19,603 bases of DNA, from NCBI GenBank assembly GCA_027435495.1, contig DAHZZC010000390.1, positions 1-19,603 on the forward strand, written 5' to 3'. A model generated the notes under the pieces. It saw only the letters and a list, made by a program, of their open reading frames with translations. It did no database searches and was not told the DNA's origin. Positions within the stretch are counted from its first letter, which is position 1; every line of letters begins with the position of its first letter. This document shows positions 1 through 7,318 of this stretch, piece after piece. A program made the translations under genes and the position numbers. Source of the stretch: Planctomycetales bacterium (GTDB taxonomy: Bacteria > Planctomycetota > Planctomycetia > Isosphaerales > Isosphaeraceae).

Positions 1-580
1 CTGGATTGTGCGAAAGCAGGATCGTCGCGTCGTTTGGCCGGGCGTCGCCGAGGGCGGCGGAGAGGTCCTGGCCGTCTGTCCACAGATCGCCCACCCCGCA
101 GATCCGCAATCGCGAGCCGCCCCGCTCGATCCAGATTCCCGCGTTGTTCAGGTCGGGGAGCCTCGCGTCGGCGAGCGCGGCCCGGGTGATCGGTGTGTAA
201 CTCCGATTATCGTGATTGCCCCGGACCGCGAACCGTCCGATTCGGGCCCGGAGCTTCCCCATCGCCTCGATTCCGGGCGCGATGTACTCCGACGACCGAT
301 GCACGTAGTCGCCGGCCAGCGCGACGATGTCGGGCTTCAGCGAGTTCGTCATCGCGACGATCGATCGGACGTAACCCAGGGGCACGAACGGACCGTGGTG
401 GACGTCGGCCAGGAGCACCACGGTCGTCCCGCGGAAGGCAGGCGGGAGGTTCGGCACGGCGATCGTCTGGCGCGCCAGGCGGCACCATTTCGCCTCCAAA
501 AACGGGTAGGCCCCGCCCACGGTCATCGCGCCGAACGCCGAGAGTCCCGCCCGCTTCAGCCACTTGCGACGATTCAACAT
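1..580 (-). CDS. Tat-exported metallophosphoesterase, 5' part (cut by window edge)
   Basis: This minus-strand reading frame is open from an ATG at 580 to the left window edge (193 codons seen, C-terminus missing). It matches the calcineurin-like metallophosphoesterases of the YkuE/LpxH-like group, which hydrolyse phosphoester or pyrophosphate bonds using two metal ions. The metal-binding blocks appear in order: ADVHHG (residues 58-63, D-x-H), AGDYVH (89-94, GD), RGNHDN (120-125, GNHD) and a final SHNP (190-193). The N-terminus has a twin-arginine signal (RRKWLK, residues 4-9) followed by a hydrophobic stretch, so export in folded form by Tat is likely. A GGGAGG-like ribosome site lies just upstream. 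The substrate cannot be told from sequence. The family call is secure; cell location is an inference from the signal. Confidence 0.93.
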   Translation of the reverse strand, partial: MLNRRKWLKRAGLSAFGAMTVGGAYPFLEAKWCRLARQTIAVPNLPPAFRGTTVVLLADVHHGPFVPLGYVRSIVAMTNSLKPDIVALAGDYVHRSSEYIAPGIEAMGKLRARIGRFAVRGNHDNRSYTPITRAALADARLPDLNNAGIWIERGGSRLRICGVGDLWTDGQDLSAALGDARPNDATILLSHNP

Positions 581-893
581 GCCTCGCCTCCCGCTCGGCC
601 GGATCGATCGGGCCGTGCCTCCGATGCGCTTTGCCCCGTCCGGATTTCCTCGAAATCGCCCCGCGATCCGCGACATCCGCCGATTGACGTCCCTTCTCGG
701 ACAACTTTACGATGAAAGGATAGGCGACGCGTCCACGTTTCGGAAAGCCTGGCTTCCGGATGGCCCGCGAGGCGGCCCTTTGACCATCTCCCTCGTATTC
801 GATGGCTCACGCCGCCGCGGGAGAATTTCCAATGGCCGATCGGTCCTGTCTCTTCTTCGAGGCGATCCGCTGCGTCGGCCGGACTGAGGTCCG
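581..893. other. Divergent intergenic region
   Basis: About 313 bp separate the divergent metallophosphoesterase and zinc-ribbon genes. No coding frame with family resemblance is visible here. The only signal I can support is the promoter-like pair at 684-713; a ribosome site for the minus-strand gene lies at about 587-592. No repeat or RNA gene was recognised. Confidence 0.5.
684..713 (+). promoter_or_regulatory. Possible sigma70-like promoter for the zinc-ribbon gene
   Basis: TTGACG (684-689) and TACGAT (708-713) are separated by 18 bp, matching five of six and four of six consensus bases. If used, transcription would start near 720 and give a leader of about 170 nt before the zinc-ribbon membrane protein gene. 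This is inferred from sequence only. Confidence 0.35.
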
Positions 894-1352
894 ATGGCGA
901 GAGGACGGCCGATGACCGCGCGATCGCCGAGCCCTGGTCCGGAGCCACTCTGCTGGAAATGCGGGGCGCCGAACGCGATGGGGTCGTCGGAATGCTGGCT
1001 CTGTCAGCGACCCGACTGGAACCGGTATCCGATCGGGTATCGCCGCCCCTCGCCTCCGCGTCGACGCCCGACCATCGCCTCGGGAATGATCGCGATCGCG
1101 GCCTTCGCCGGGACAATGGCCCTGTTCCGCGATTCGCCGGGCGTGGCGATATTTTTGATCATTCTGGCACTGCCGGCGATGCTCCTCACCGCGGCGAAGG
1201 CCAGGCAGCGGGCGGCCATCGGCGATCCCATGCCGATGATCGAGCGCGTGGCGCGGTGCGTCGGGCTGATGTTCCTGATCCCGATCTTTCTGATCGTCCT
1301 GTTCATGGTGGGGATTCTCGCCGTCATTGTGTTCCAGGGGCTCTTGCGATGA
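894..1352 (+). CDS. Small membrane protein with N-terminal zinc ribbon
   Basis: A 152-residue protein of unknown function. Residues 20-37 form a compact zinc-ribbon knuckle pair: CWKC (20-23) and CWLC (34-37). A Pro/Arg-rich basic linker follows. Then come hydrophobic segments at about 62-78, 82-100 and 124-150, so it is probably an inner-membrane protein with the ribbon and basic linker on the cytoplasmic face. The start at 894 has a short GAGG upstream; an in-frame ATG at 912 is an alternative and would not affect the domains. Zinc-ribbon plus transmembrane proteins of this size are common hypothetical proteins in planctomycetes. I do not recognise a named family. The intact frame and the exact cysteine pairs support a real gene. 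Confidence 0.75.
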   Translation: MARGRPMTARSPSPGPEPLCWKCGAPNAMGSSECWLCQRPDWNRYPIGYRRPSPPRRRPTIASGMIAIAAFAGTMALFRDSPGVAIFLIILALPAMLLTAAKARQRAAIGDPMPMIERVARCVGLMFLIPIFLIVLFMVGILAVIVFQGLLR

Positions 1353-1439
1353 GGGGCCGTTCGGTTCGGCGTTACGATCGGGCTTCGTGCCTTTTGCGTT
1401 TCCAGAGATTCGCTCGGATCTCGTCCGAGGGCCGCGATC

Positions 1440-2065
1440 ATGATGGAGATCAGACGCCCGGGGTTCTTCCCGGCCTGGTTGCTCACGGCGGTCGTTGTGG
1501 CGACAGCGACGGTGCAGGGTCAGGAGGCGCAGGCTGAGGAACCGTCGAGCGGGGGCAGGGGTCGCGTGATCGGCGAGGATGGGAAACCGATCGCCGGCGC
1601 CCGGGTTTCGTGGACCGAGAGAGCCTTGCGCTTCTCCCCTTTGAAACACGAGGCCACGACGGAAGCCCTGGTCTTCTGATGGGAGGCGATCGTGGAGGTC
1701 AGGCCGGGGACGACACGCATCGACCCTGGCGCGACCGGTCGTGCGATCGTCGGCAAGGTGATCCTCCCCGGCGGGATCGTCCCCGGCTCCTGGATCTCCG
1801 GGCATTGCCACCTGTCTCCGAAGATCGAGCGCGTCGACGTACTGACGCAGGAGTTCCGTGTCCGCCCCGACGGCTCGTTCCGGATCGAGGGTGTCCCACC
1901 TGGCACCTTCAAGATGGTCATTTTCATCCATAAAAAACGCTTCGGCCGGAACGTAGTAGGAGACATCCAGCTCGCCTCAGGGCGCGCGAGGTCGTCGTCC
2001 CCTCGGAACCCGGGAATCCACCGCTCGACCTCGGCACCATCCGACTCGAGGCCTCGAAGCCGTGA
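1440..2065 (+). pseudogene. Broken secreted carboxypeptidase-regulatory-like domain protein
   Basis: The remnant starts with a signal peptide (hydrophobic core about residues 10-25, from ATG at 1440). It runs into a carboxypeptidase-regulatory-like strand (GRVIGEDGKPIAGARV), the usual opening of planctomycete surface or secreted proteins with this beta-sandwich. A TGA at 1677-1679 stops the frame, but the same frame continues straight after it with typical family sequence (VRPGTT..., then FRVRPDGSFRIEGVPPGTF). Near 1975-1990 the frame shifts. In the new frame the expected family C-terminus, PPLDLGTIRLEASKP, appears and ends at TGA 2063-2065. The stretch between the first domain and the stop is shorter than usual, so an internal deletion is also likely. 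One nonsense codon and one frameshift indicate a decaying gene, unless they are sequencing errors. Confidence 0.72.
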
Positions 2066-2281
2066 GCCCGCTGGCCGGCCTCGTGTGATAAGATGAAACG
2101 CAGTGATCCTTTTCCGCGCGGCCCCTGGCACACGAGATGCAACCCGGGGAAACACAGATATTCGACCACCCATTATGTTGACCTGGACGTCTTGAAATTG
2201 GCGTCACCTACCTTCCGAATTCTTCCCGACGGGCCGGTGGCGAACCCTGTGACCCAGGCAAACCCTCGGGGCGACCGAGCG

Positions 2282-2974
2282 ATGGCAAATGGACATGCGA
2301 TCGAGGCGGTCAGAATCGGCCGGCGCGACCCGAGACCAGGCGCCGACGGCTGGCTGATCCGAGGCGTCGACCTCATGGTCAATCCCGGTGACCGGCTCGG
2401 CGTGCTCGGGCCGTCGGGGTCCGGCAAGTCGGTGTTGCTCCGGGCGGTGGCCCGGCTCGACCCGATTGATGAGGGATCGATTCAGTGGCAGGGTCGCGAG
2501 GTCCGCGGCGACGGTGTCCCGGCGTATCGTCGGCAGGTGATCTACCTGCACCAGCGGCCGGCGCTGATGGAGGGAACCGTCGAGGAGAATCTGCAATACC
2601 CGTTCACATTGCGGGTCCATCACGATCGGACGTTTGACCCGGCGCGCGTGGAGGCGATGCTCCAACGGCTCGGTCGCGAGGCCGGATTCTTCACGAAGAA
2701 TGCCCGCGACCTCTCCGGGGGCGAGTCGCAGATCGTCGGGTTGGTGCGCGCCTTGCAACTCGATCCGTTTGTCCTGCTGCTCGACGAGCCGACCGCCTCA
2801 CTTGACCCGGGTGCGACGGCCGCCGTCGAGGGATTGCTCGGCGACTGGCTCGCCGATCGGCCCGACGAGCGGGCGCTTGTCTGGGTGAGCCACGACGCCG
2901 ACCAGGCCCGCAGGATGACCGACCGCCGCGTCTTCCTCCGCGCCGGCGGGGTCGTGTCCGAGGAGAACGTTTGA
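2282..2974 (+). CDS. fetA: ABC transporter ATP-binding protein, FetA/YbbL type
   Basis: A 230-residue ABC ATPase that would energise the membrane protein encoded 4 bp downstream. All nucleotide-binding motifs are intact: Walker A GPSGSGKS (43-50), Q-loop in LHQRP (80-84), signature LSGGE (134-138), Walker B with LLLDEP (165-170) and the switch histidine in WVSH (191-194). The frame is open further upstream to 2093, but the ATG at 2282 gives the normal family length and starts just before the first conserved strand. Together with a UPF0014-family permease this is the FetAB (YbbLM) arrangement. In Escherichia coli FetAB is implicated in iron export and peroxide resistance. Substrate assignment here is by homology and gene pairing, not by any metal-binding motif. 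Confidence 0.85.
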   Translation: MANGHAIEAVRIGRRDPRPGADGWLIRGVDLMVNPGDRLGVLGPSGSGKSVLLRAVARLDPIDEGSIQWQGREVRGDGVPAYRRQVIYLHQRPALMEGTVEENLQYPFTLRVHHDRTFDPARVEAMLQRLGREAGFFTKNARDLSGGESQIVGLVRALQLDPFVLLLDEPTASLDPGATAAVEGLLGDWLADRPDERALVWVSHDADQARRMTDRRVFLRAGGVVSEENV

Positions 2975-2978
2975 AGCG

Positions 2979-3770
2979 ATGAAGCCTTATATCGAGCTTT
3001 CGTATGGTCAGGTGGCGATGGCCGCGGGACTGGTCCTCATCAACGGTGCCATCTCGGTGCTTCTCCGGCTGGATCTGGAACGTCGGCTGCTGATCGCGGC
3101 GGTTTGCACGGTTGTGCAGCTTTTGCTGATCGGGCTGGTTCTGGAGTGGGTTTTCCGGGTCGATCGCTGGTATGTCGTCCTGGGAATGATGACGATCATG
3201 ACCGTCGTGGCGGGTGTCGCGGCGACGCAGCGGACAAGGTTTCGATACCCGGGGATGCGGTCGCGGAGCCTGCTGGCGACCTGGGGTAGCTCGTGGGTCG
3301 TTGCCGCGATTGCACTAGGGGCGATTGTCCGGGTGCGTCCCTGGTATACACCGCAGTACGCGATCCCGCTTCTCGGGATGATCCTGGGCAACACGCTGAA
3401 CGGCGTCTCGCTCGGGCTGGATCGGCTCGGCGGTGAGCTGGCCGCGCGTCGCGACCGGGTCGAGGGGCTCCTGGCGCTCGGGGCCTCTCGTTGGGAGGCG
3501 GCGAGCGGTCCGGTCCGCGAGGCCGTCAAAACCGGGCTCATCCCCACGATCAACGCCATGATGGTCGTCGGAATCGTGAGTCTCCCCGGGATGATGACCG
3601 GCCAGCTCCTCGCCGGGACCAGCCCGGTCGAGGCGGTGAAGTATCAGGTCGTCATCATGTTCCTGGTCGCCTCCGGGACCGCTCTCGGCACCGTTTCTGT
3701 CGTGTTGCTCAGCTATCGCCGGTTGTTCAACGACGATCACCAGTTCCTCGACGCGCTGCTGGATCGGTAG
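2979..3770 (+). CDS. fetB: ABC transporter permease, FetB/YbbM type (UPF0014)
   Basis: A 263-residue very hydrophobic protein. About seven membrane segments can be placed near residues 11-30, 37-59, 63-83, 98-117, 127-150, 185-213 and 222-246. The cytoplasmic loop LLALGASRWEAA (about 163-174) is the coupling region typical of UPF0014/FetB permeases and would contact the ATPase encoded just upstream. The start codon lies 4 bp after the fetA stop, so the two are almost certainly co-transcribed and translationally coupled. The cassette ends here; the next gene is convergent. The likely role is export of iron or a related metal from the cytoplasm, inferred from the family. Confidence 0.87.
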   Translation: MKPYIELSYGQVAMAAGLVLINGAISVLLRLDLERRLLIAAVCTVVQLLLIGLVLEWVFRVDRWYVVLGMMTIMTVVAGVAATQRTRFRYPGMRSRSLLATWGSSWVVAAIALGAIVRVRPWYTPQYAIPLLGMILGNTLNGVSLGLDRLGGELAARRDRVEGLLALGASRWEAASGPVREAVKTGLIPTINAMMVVGIVSLPGMMTGQLLAGTSPVEAVKYQVVIMFLVASGTALGTVSVVLLSYRRLFNDDHQFLDALLDR

Positions 3771-3774
3771 CTTT

Positions 3775-3789
3775 GAAGGATCATCCTTC
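3775..3789. repeat. Perfect 15-bp dyad between convergent genes
   Basis: GAAGGATCATCCTTC begins 5 bp after the fetB stop, and GGAAGGATCA recurs at about 3820-3830. The two arms of seven bases are separated by one base, so as RNA it would fold only with a shortened stem. There is no T-run, so it is not a classical intrinsic terminator. It could be a protein site or a weak bidirectional stop for the convergent fetB and nuclease genes. Confidence 0.45.
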
Positions 3790-3845
3790 CTGGATGGCCC
3801 GTCGCCGTCTCCCTCCCGATGGAAGGATCAGGCTCGCGTGCCCGT

Positions 3846-4562
3846 TCACGACCGAGCGGGGTAGACTAATGTTCCCATCCGCTCGACAAAGCTCACCGGG
3901 ATCTTGGGATTGTTGAGATCTCTCCCCGGTTCCCACCTGGCTTCCCACTTCCCGAAATACGGCTCCAATTGATCGGGTGCCATCCTATAGATTCGCCGCA
4001 GCTCGATGTCTTCGTAGATCGAGAAGAACCAAGCCACAGCAGAGCGATACTTTCTCAATATTTCCGGGTTCAAGTGATGATGAGTCGAGAAGCTCTGAGT
4101 CAGGCGGATGTTGACGGTCTTGAGTTCATACTCCCGCCCTTCGTCGTCGACGGCATCATTCCCCTCGCGGCGATCGAGGCGGCGGAGTTCCAGCACGAGC
4201 AATGCCTGGAGGAGCTTGCCGCCATTATCCTGGAAGATATCGTCGATCCCGTGTCGCGATGCCATCGACTGGAATTGGCGGATGGCCGGGAATAGCCGTT
4301 CGAATTCGAGGAGCTCCCCCGGTGGCGGCTCGGCCGACGATTCGATCAGGTCCCGGACCAAGTCGGCAGGATCCACTTCGAGGGCCGCGGCCAGCCGGAA
4401 TAGCGTGTCCAGTCGGACGGCGCGTCGATTCCTCTCGATCAGGCTCACGTGGGTCCGGTGGATCCCGGCGGCATCCGCGAGGGCCTCCTGGGAAAGCCCT
4501 CGCATCTCGCGGAATTCGCGCAGGCGCCGCCCGAACCGGCCGGTCATGTCATGTGGATTCAT
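3846..4562 (-). CDS. Controller-nuclease fusion (CR) of a PvuII-type restriction system
   Basis: One 238-residue protein with two complete parts. Residues about 7-75 are an XRE/C-protein helix-turn-helix (LSQEALADAAG 23-33, then IHRTHVSLIERN 34-45), close to C.PvuII including the HRT at the recognition helix. After a short linker (about 75-81), residues 82-238 align along the whole length of R.PvuII (157 residues). Shared blocks are DIFQDNGGK (108-116), REGNDAVD (132-139), YELK (145-148), FSTHHH (158-163) and NNPKIPV (217-223). The PvuII catalytic residues D58, E68 and K70 correspond to D136, E146 and K148, and the HHH recognition cluster is intact. Expected activity is cutting CAG^CTG plus autoregulation. 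The ATG at 4562 has no ribosome site, consistent with a leaderless message; ATG 4547 is the alternative. The frame open to 4808 overlaps the methyltransferase and is rejected. Base composition looks lower in GC than its neighbours, suggesting acquisition. Confidence 0.95.
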   Translation of the reverse strand: MNPHDMTGRFGRRLREFREMRGLSQEALADAAGIHRTHVSLIERNRRAVRLDTLFRLAAALEVDPADLVRDLIESSAEPPPGELLEFERLFPAIRQFQSMASRHGIDDIFQDNGGKLLQALLVLELRRLDRREGNDAVDDEGREYELKTVNIRLTQSFSTHHHLNPEILRKYRSAVAWFFSIYEDIELRRIYRMAPDQLEPYFGKWEARWEPGRDLNNPKIPVSFVERMGTLVYPARS

Positions 4563-4565
4563 GAC
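4548..4565. promoter_or_regulatory. Dyad over the CR start codon
   Basis: GTCATG (4548-4553) and CATGAC (4560-4565) form a perfect inverted repeat with a 6-bp centre. It covers the CR start codon and abuts the -35 box of the methyltransferase promoter (4566). The position suits an operator bound by the HTH part of the CR protein, which would repress both genes. It does not match the published PvuII C-box pattern, so the role is inferred. Confidence 0.4.
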
Positions 4566-4593
4566 TTGAAATAGGATGCAGGTCGAGTACAAT
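4566..4593 (+). promoter_or_regulatory. Promoter of the PvuII-like methyltransferase gene
   Basis: TTGAAA (4566-4571) and TACAAT (4588-4593) are 16 bp apart; each matches five of six consensus bases. It is the best sigma70-like promoter in the divergent region and faces the methyltransferase. Transcription would start near 4600, before the ATG at 4657. On the opposite strand the CR gene has only a poor -10 (TATTTC reading from 4573 to 4568) and no -35, as expected for a gene that depends on an activator. Confidence 0.65.
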
Positions 4594-4616
4594 GAGGCAA
4601 CAGACAATGCGCAACA
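4589..4616. promoter_or_regulatory. Imperfect tandem repeat, candidate controller operator
   Basis: ACAATGAGGCAACA (4589-4602) is followed one base later by ACAATGCGCAACA (4604-4616): two copies at 15-bp pitch with one indel and one mismatch. The first copy overlaps the methyltransferase -10 box. Measured from the CR start codon the repeat spans about -27 to -54, where controller boxes lie in C-regulated systems. Binding there could repress the methyltransferase and activate CR. The repeat is seen directly; the binding is inferred. Confidence 0.5.
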
Positions 4617-4656
4617 CGGCCGCTCCGGAGTCCGCGCCACAGGGGACCCCGATACC

Positions 4657-5643
4657 ATGAATCCTCCGATGACCCTCTTTCGCACGAGATTCGGCGACGC
4701 GGTCTGCGGCGACTCGCTCGCCGTGCTAGAGTCGCTCGACGACGAATCCATCGACCTCGTCGTGACGAGCCCGCCCTTTGCCTTGCTGCGAAAGAAGACG
4801 TATGGCAACGCCGACCAGGCCGAATACGTCGACTGGCTCTGCCGATTCGCTCCCCTGGTGCATCGAATCTTGAAATCGACTGGAAGCTACGTGATCGATC
4901 TCGGCGGGGCCTACCAACGCGGGAAGCCCGTCCGTTCGCTGCATCAGTACCGCGCCCTGATCCGGCATGTCGACGACCACGGATTCCATCTCGCAGAGGA
5001 ATTCTTCTGGCACAATCCGAGCAAGTTGCCCTCGCCGATCGAGTGGGTGAACAAGCGGAAGATCCGCGTCAAGGACACCGTCAACACGATCTGGTGGCTC
5101 GGCAAGACCGAATGGCCCAAGGCCAATGCCTCGAACGTTCTGGCGCCCTATTCCGAGCGGATGAAAGTCTTGCTCCGCGACCCCGAGCGATTCTATCGGC
5201 CCAAGGGGCGCCCATCGGGGCACGATATCGGCTCCGGTTTCGCCAAGGATAATGGCGGCGCCCTCCCGCCAAACCTCTTGCAGTGGCCGAATAGCGAGAG
5301 CAATGGGCGCTATTTGCAGCTCTGCAAGAGATTCGGCGTCGAAGCCCATCCCGCTCGATTTCCGGTTGCCTTGCCCGAATTCTTCATCAAGTTCCTGACC
5401 GATGAGGGCGATGTCGTCGTGGATATCTTCGGGGGCTCCGGTACGACAGGAGAGGCTGCGGAGCGGCTCGGCCGGCGATGGCGCACCATCGAGATCGAAC
5501 CGTGTTTCACCCGGGCTTCGGTCTTCCGATTCGTCGGCGACAGGACCGAGGAGGAGATCGAGTTGCTCCTCCGCGAGATCGACCGAGGTGGATCGCCCGA
5601 GGTCCTCCCTCGCCAGATCGGTCTATTCGACGCGGTCGGATAG
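4657..5643 (+). CDS. PvuII-like N4-cytosine DNA methyltransferase
   Basis: A 328-residue methyltransferase closely matching M.PvuII, which methylates the inner cytosine of CAGCTG at N4 and protects the host from the divergent nuclease. The order of motifs is the beta class: catalytic SPPF at 38-41 comes first, and the S-adenosylmethionine motif DIFGGSGTT at 256-264 near the C-terminus. Long stretches typical of M.PvuII are present, including PSPIEWVNKRKIRVKD (125-140), RPSGHDIG (185-192) and HPARFP (231-236). The ATG at 4657 has a purine-rich AGGGGA 10 bp upstream and lies after the predicted promoter. The earlier in-frame ATG at 4576 precedes the -10 box and is less likely. M.PvuII is of comparable length (about 336 residues), so the enzyme looks complete. 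Confidence 0.95.
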   Translation: MNPPMTLFRTRFGDAVCGDSLAVLESLDDESIDLVVTSPPFALLRKKTYGNADQAEYVDWLCRFAPLVHRILKSTGSYVIDLGGAYQRGKPVRSLHQYRALIRHVDDHGFHLAEEFFWHNPSKLPSPIEWVNKRKIRVKDTVNTIWWLGKTEWPKANASNVLAPYSERMKVLLRDPERFYRPKGRPSGHDIGSGFAKDNGGALPPNLLQWPNSESNGRYLQLCKRFGVEAHPARFPVALPEFFIKFLTDEGDVVVDIFGGSGTTGEAAERLGRRWRTIEIEPCFTRASVFRFVGDRTEEEIELLLREIDRGGSPEVLPRQIGLFDAVG

Positions 5644-5747
5644 ACCTTCCGGGTCACGCCGTCGCCGACGACCCGGCCGCCCTGCCCGCGCATCCGATAA
5701 CGCCCTCAGATCGGTCAATCCGGCCGGCGCCGGACGAGTCTTCGCCT

Positions 5748-5776
5748 TTGACAACCTCCCTCGCGGGGCGCATATC
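5748..5776 (+). promoter_or_regulatory. Probable dnaA promoter
   Basis: A perfect TTGACA (5748-5753) is followed 17 bp later by CATATC (5771-5776), or with 19 bp by TATCTT. Transcription would start near 5783. A small GC hairpin (CGGGG 5785-5789 with CCCCG 5795-5799) would sit in the short leader before the dnaA ribosome site AAGGGA (5821-5826). Confidence 0.5.
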
Positions 5777-5831
5777 TTCCTGGTCGGGGGGCTGCCCCGG
5801 CCGTCGCGAGTCGCGAAGGGAAGGGATAGCC

Positions 5832-7307
5832 ATGGCGGGACGGACGCGGATCAAGCCCCAGGGACCGGCACGCCGGCGGAAGGTCGTTGTTGACGAGCCG
5901 TCGGGATCGATCGATCTGAGCGCTCTTCGAGCGGCGGTATCGGAGCGGGTGGGCGAGTCGCGTTTCGGGCTCTGGTTTGGCGAGGGCGTTGAGCTTGATC
6001 TCAGCGGCGACGGCGAAGCGGTCCAGGTGCGCGTTCCCGACGAGTTCTTCCGCGACTGGATTCGCCGCCACTATTCCAGCAGCCTGATCGAGGCGGCCGA
6101 GGCCGTCGCGGGCCGCCCGCTCCGGCTCTCGATCGAGGTGGCCGAGGCGCCGGCGAAAGCCGCCCCACCCGAGCCGGAACCCGTCGCGAAGACCCGGAAG
6201 GCCGCCCCATCATCTCGCCCGACGTCCAAGGAAGAAGCCCCGGCGATTGCACCGGCCTCGGTCACGCCGAGGCGGCCGATGCGGCGACTCGAAGAGTTCG
6301 TCCCCGGGCCTGGCAGTCGGCTGGCCCTCGCCGCGGCCCAGGAGATGGCGGTCTCCGCCGGCGGGGCGTTCAACCCGATGGTCGTGCATGGCGGCGTCGG
6401 CCTGGGGAAGACACATCTGCTCGAAGGGATCGCGCACGCACTTCGGCGGTCGCACCCCGGGCTCAATGTCGTGCAGCTTACCGCCGAATCCTTTACCAAT
6501 AGCTTCCTCGAAGCGATGCGCACCGGCGGACTCGCCAGCTTTCGCGGGAAGCTTCGGGGCGCTGGTGCCCTGATCGTCGATGACATTCACTTTCTCGCCG
6601 CGAAGCGGGCGACTCAGGATGAATTCCTGCACACGTTTAATGCCCTGATGGATAAGGGCGCTCCCATCATTCTCTCGGCCGACCAGCATCCCCGGCTGAT
6701 GAATCGGCTCTCCGACGAGCTGATCACGCGGTTCCTCGGCGGGATGGTGGTGAAGCTCGAACCGCCCGACCAGCCGACCCGGCGCGCGATTCTTCAGGGC
6801 CGCGCCGCGGCGAGGGGTGTGGATGTCCCCGAGGCGGTGATCGCTTACATCGCCGAGCATCTGCGCGCGAGCGTGCGCGAGCTGGAAGGCGCGCTGCATA
6901 CGGTGATCGCCCAGGCGACGCTCACCGGCAAGCGGCTCGATTTGAACCTGGCGAAGGCCGCCCTCCGCGAGACGATCCGCCACACGGCACAGTCGGTCGC
7001 GCTCCGCGATGTCGAGCGTGCCGTCTGCGAGCTCTTCCAGGTGACGGCCGAGGCGCTCAAGTCGGACGGCCGAGCCCGGGCCCTCGCTTACCCTCGGATG
7101 CTCGCGATGTATCTGGCCCGAAAGCACACCGGCGCGGCTTACAGCGAGATTGGCCGGTATTTCGGCGGTCGGAACCACTCGACCGTGATTTCGGCCGAAA
7201 AAAAGGTCACCGGCTGGCTCCGCGACGAGGAACGGAGTTCACTCCTCCCCGGTTTCGAGACCGTGGCCGACCTCCTTGCCGACCTCGAGCGCAGCATCGG
7301 AAGTTGA
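5832..7307 (+). CDS. dnaA: Chromosomal replication initiator DnaA
   Basis: A 491-residue DnaA with the four expected domains. Domain I (about 28-105) has the DnaA_N pattern including VPDEFFRDWIRRHY (68-81). Domain II (about 106-150) is a Pro/Ala/Lys-rich linker. The AAA+ domain has Walker A GGVGLGKT (187-194), Walker B IVDDIHF (248-254) and the arginine-finger region around R300. The C-terminal DNA-binding domain has the DnaA-box signature around AYSEIGRYFGGRNHST (436-451). The ATG at 5832 has AAGGGA five bases upstream and fits the family start; the frame is open further upstream but that part is not DnaA-like. It binds ATP and origin boxes and opens the origin. No TTATCCACA box was seen near it, and dnaN is not adjacent, so this need not be the origin. 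Confidence 0.96.
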   Translation: MAGRTRIKPQGPARRRKVVVDEPSGSIDLSALRAAVSERVGESRFGLWFGEGVELDLSGDGEAVQVRVPDEFFRDWIRRHYSSSLIEAAEAVAGRPLRLSIEVAEAPAKAAPPEPEPVAKTRKAAPSSRPTSKEEAPAIAPASVTPRRPMRRLEEFVPGPGSRLALAAAQEMAVSAGGAFNPMVVHGGVGLGKTHLLEGIAHALRRSHPGLNVVQLTAESFTNSFLEAMRTGGLASFRGKLRGAGALIVDDIHFLAAKRATQDEFLHTFNALMDKGAPIILSADQHPRLMNRLSDELITRFLGGMVVKLEPPDQPTRRAILQGRAAARGVDVPEAVIAYIAEHLRASVRELEGALHTVIAQATLTGKRLDLNLAKAALRETIRHTAQSVALRDVERAVCELFQVTAEALKSDGRARALAYPRMLAMYLARKHTGAAYSEIGRYFGGRNHSTVISAEKKVTGWLRDEERSSLLPGFETVADLLADLERSIGS

Positions 7308-7318
7308 TCGAGGGGGAA

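Noticed and set aside
1677..1679. In-frame TGA as a possible selenocysteine codon
   Set aside because: The surrounding domain is a structural beta-sandwich with no selenoenzyme relatives, and a second lesion (frameshift near 1980) occurs in the same gene, so decay is simpler.
807..1931. Long minus-strand open frame of 374 codons
   Set aside because: It is Arg/His/Asp-rich low-complexity translation antisense to the zinc-ribbon gene and the pseudogene, with no family resemblance.
4563..4656. Classical C.PvuII boxes (GACT-N3-AGTC)
   Set aside because: No such motif is present in the divergent region; only the tandem repeat and the dyad described were found.
4563..4808. N-terminal extension of the CR reading frame
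   Set aside because: It would overlap the methyltransferase start and its promoter, and the extra sequence is not family-like.
5644..5831. Replication origin next to dnaA
   Set aside because: No TTATCCACA-type cluster or AT-rich unwinding region was seen on either side of dnaA.
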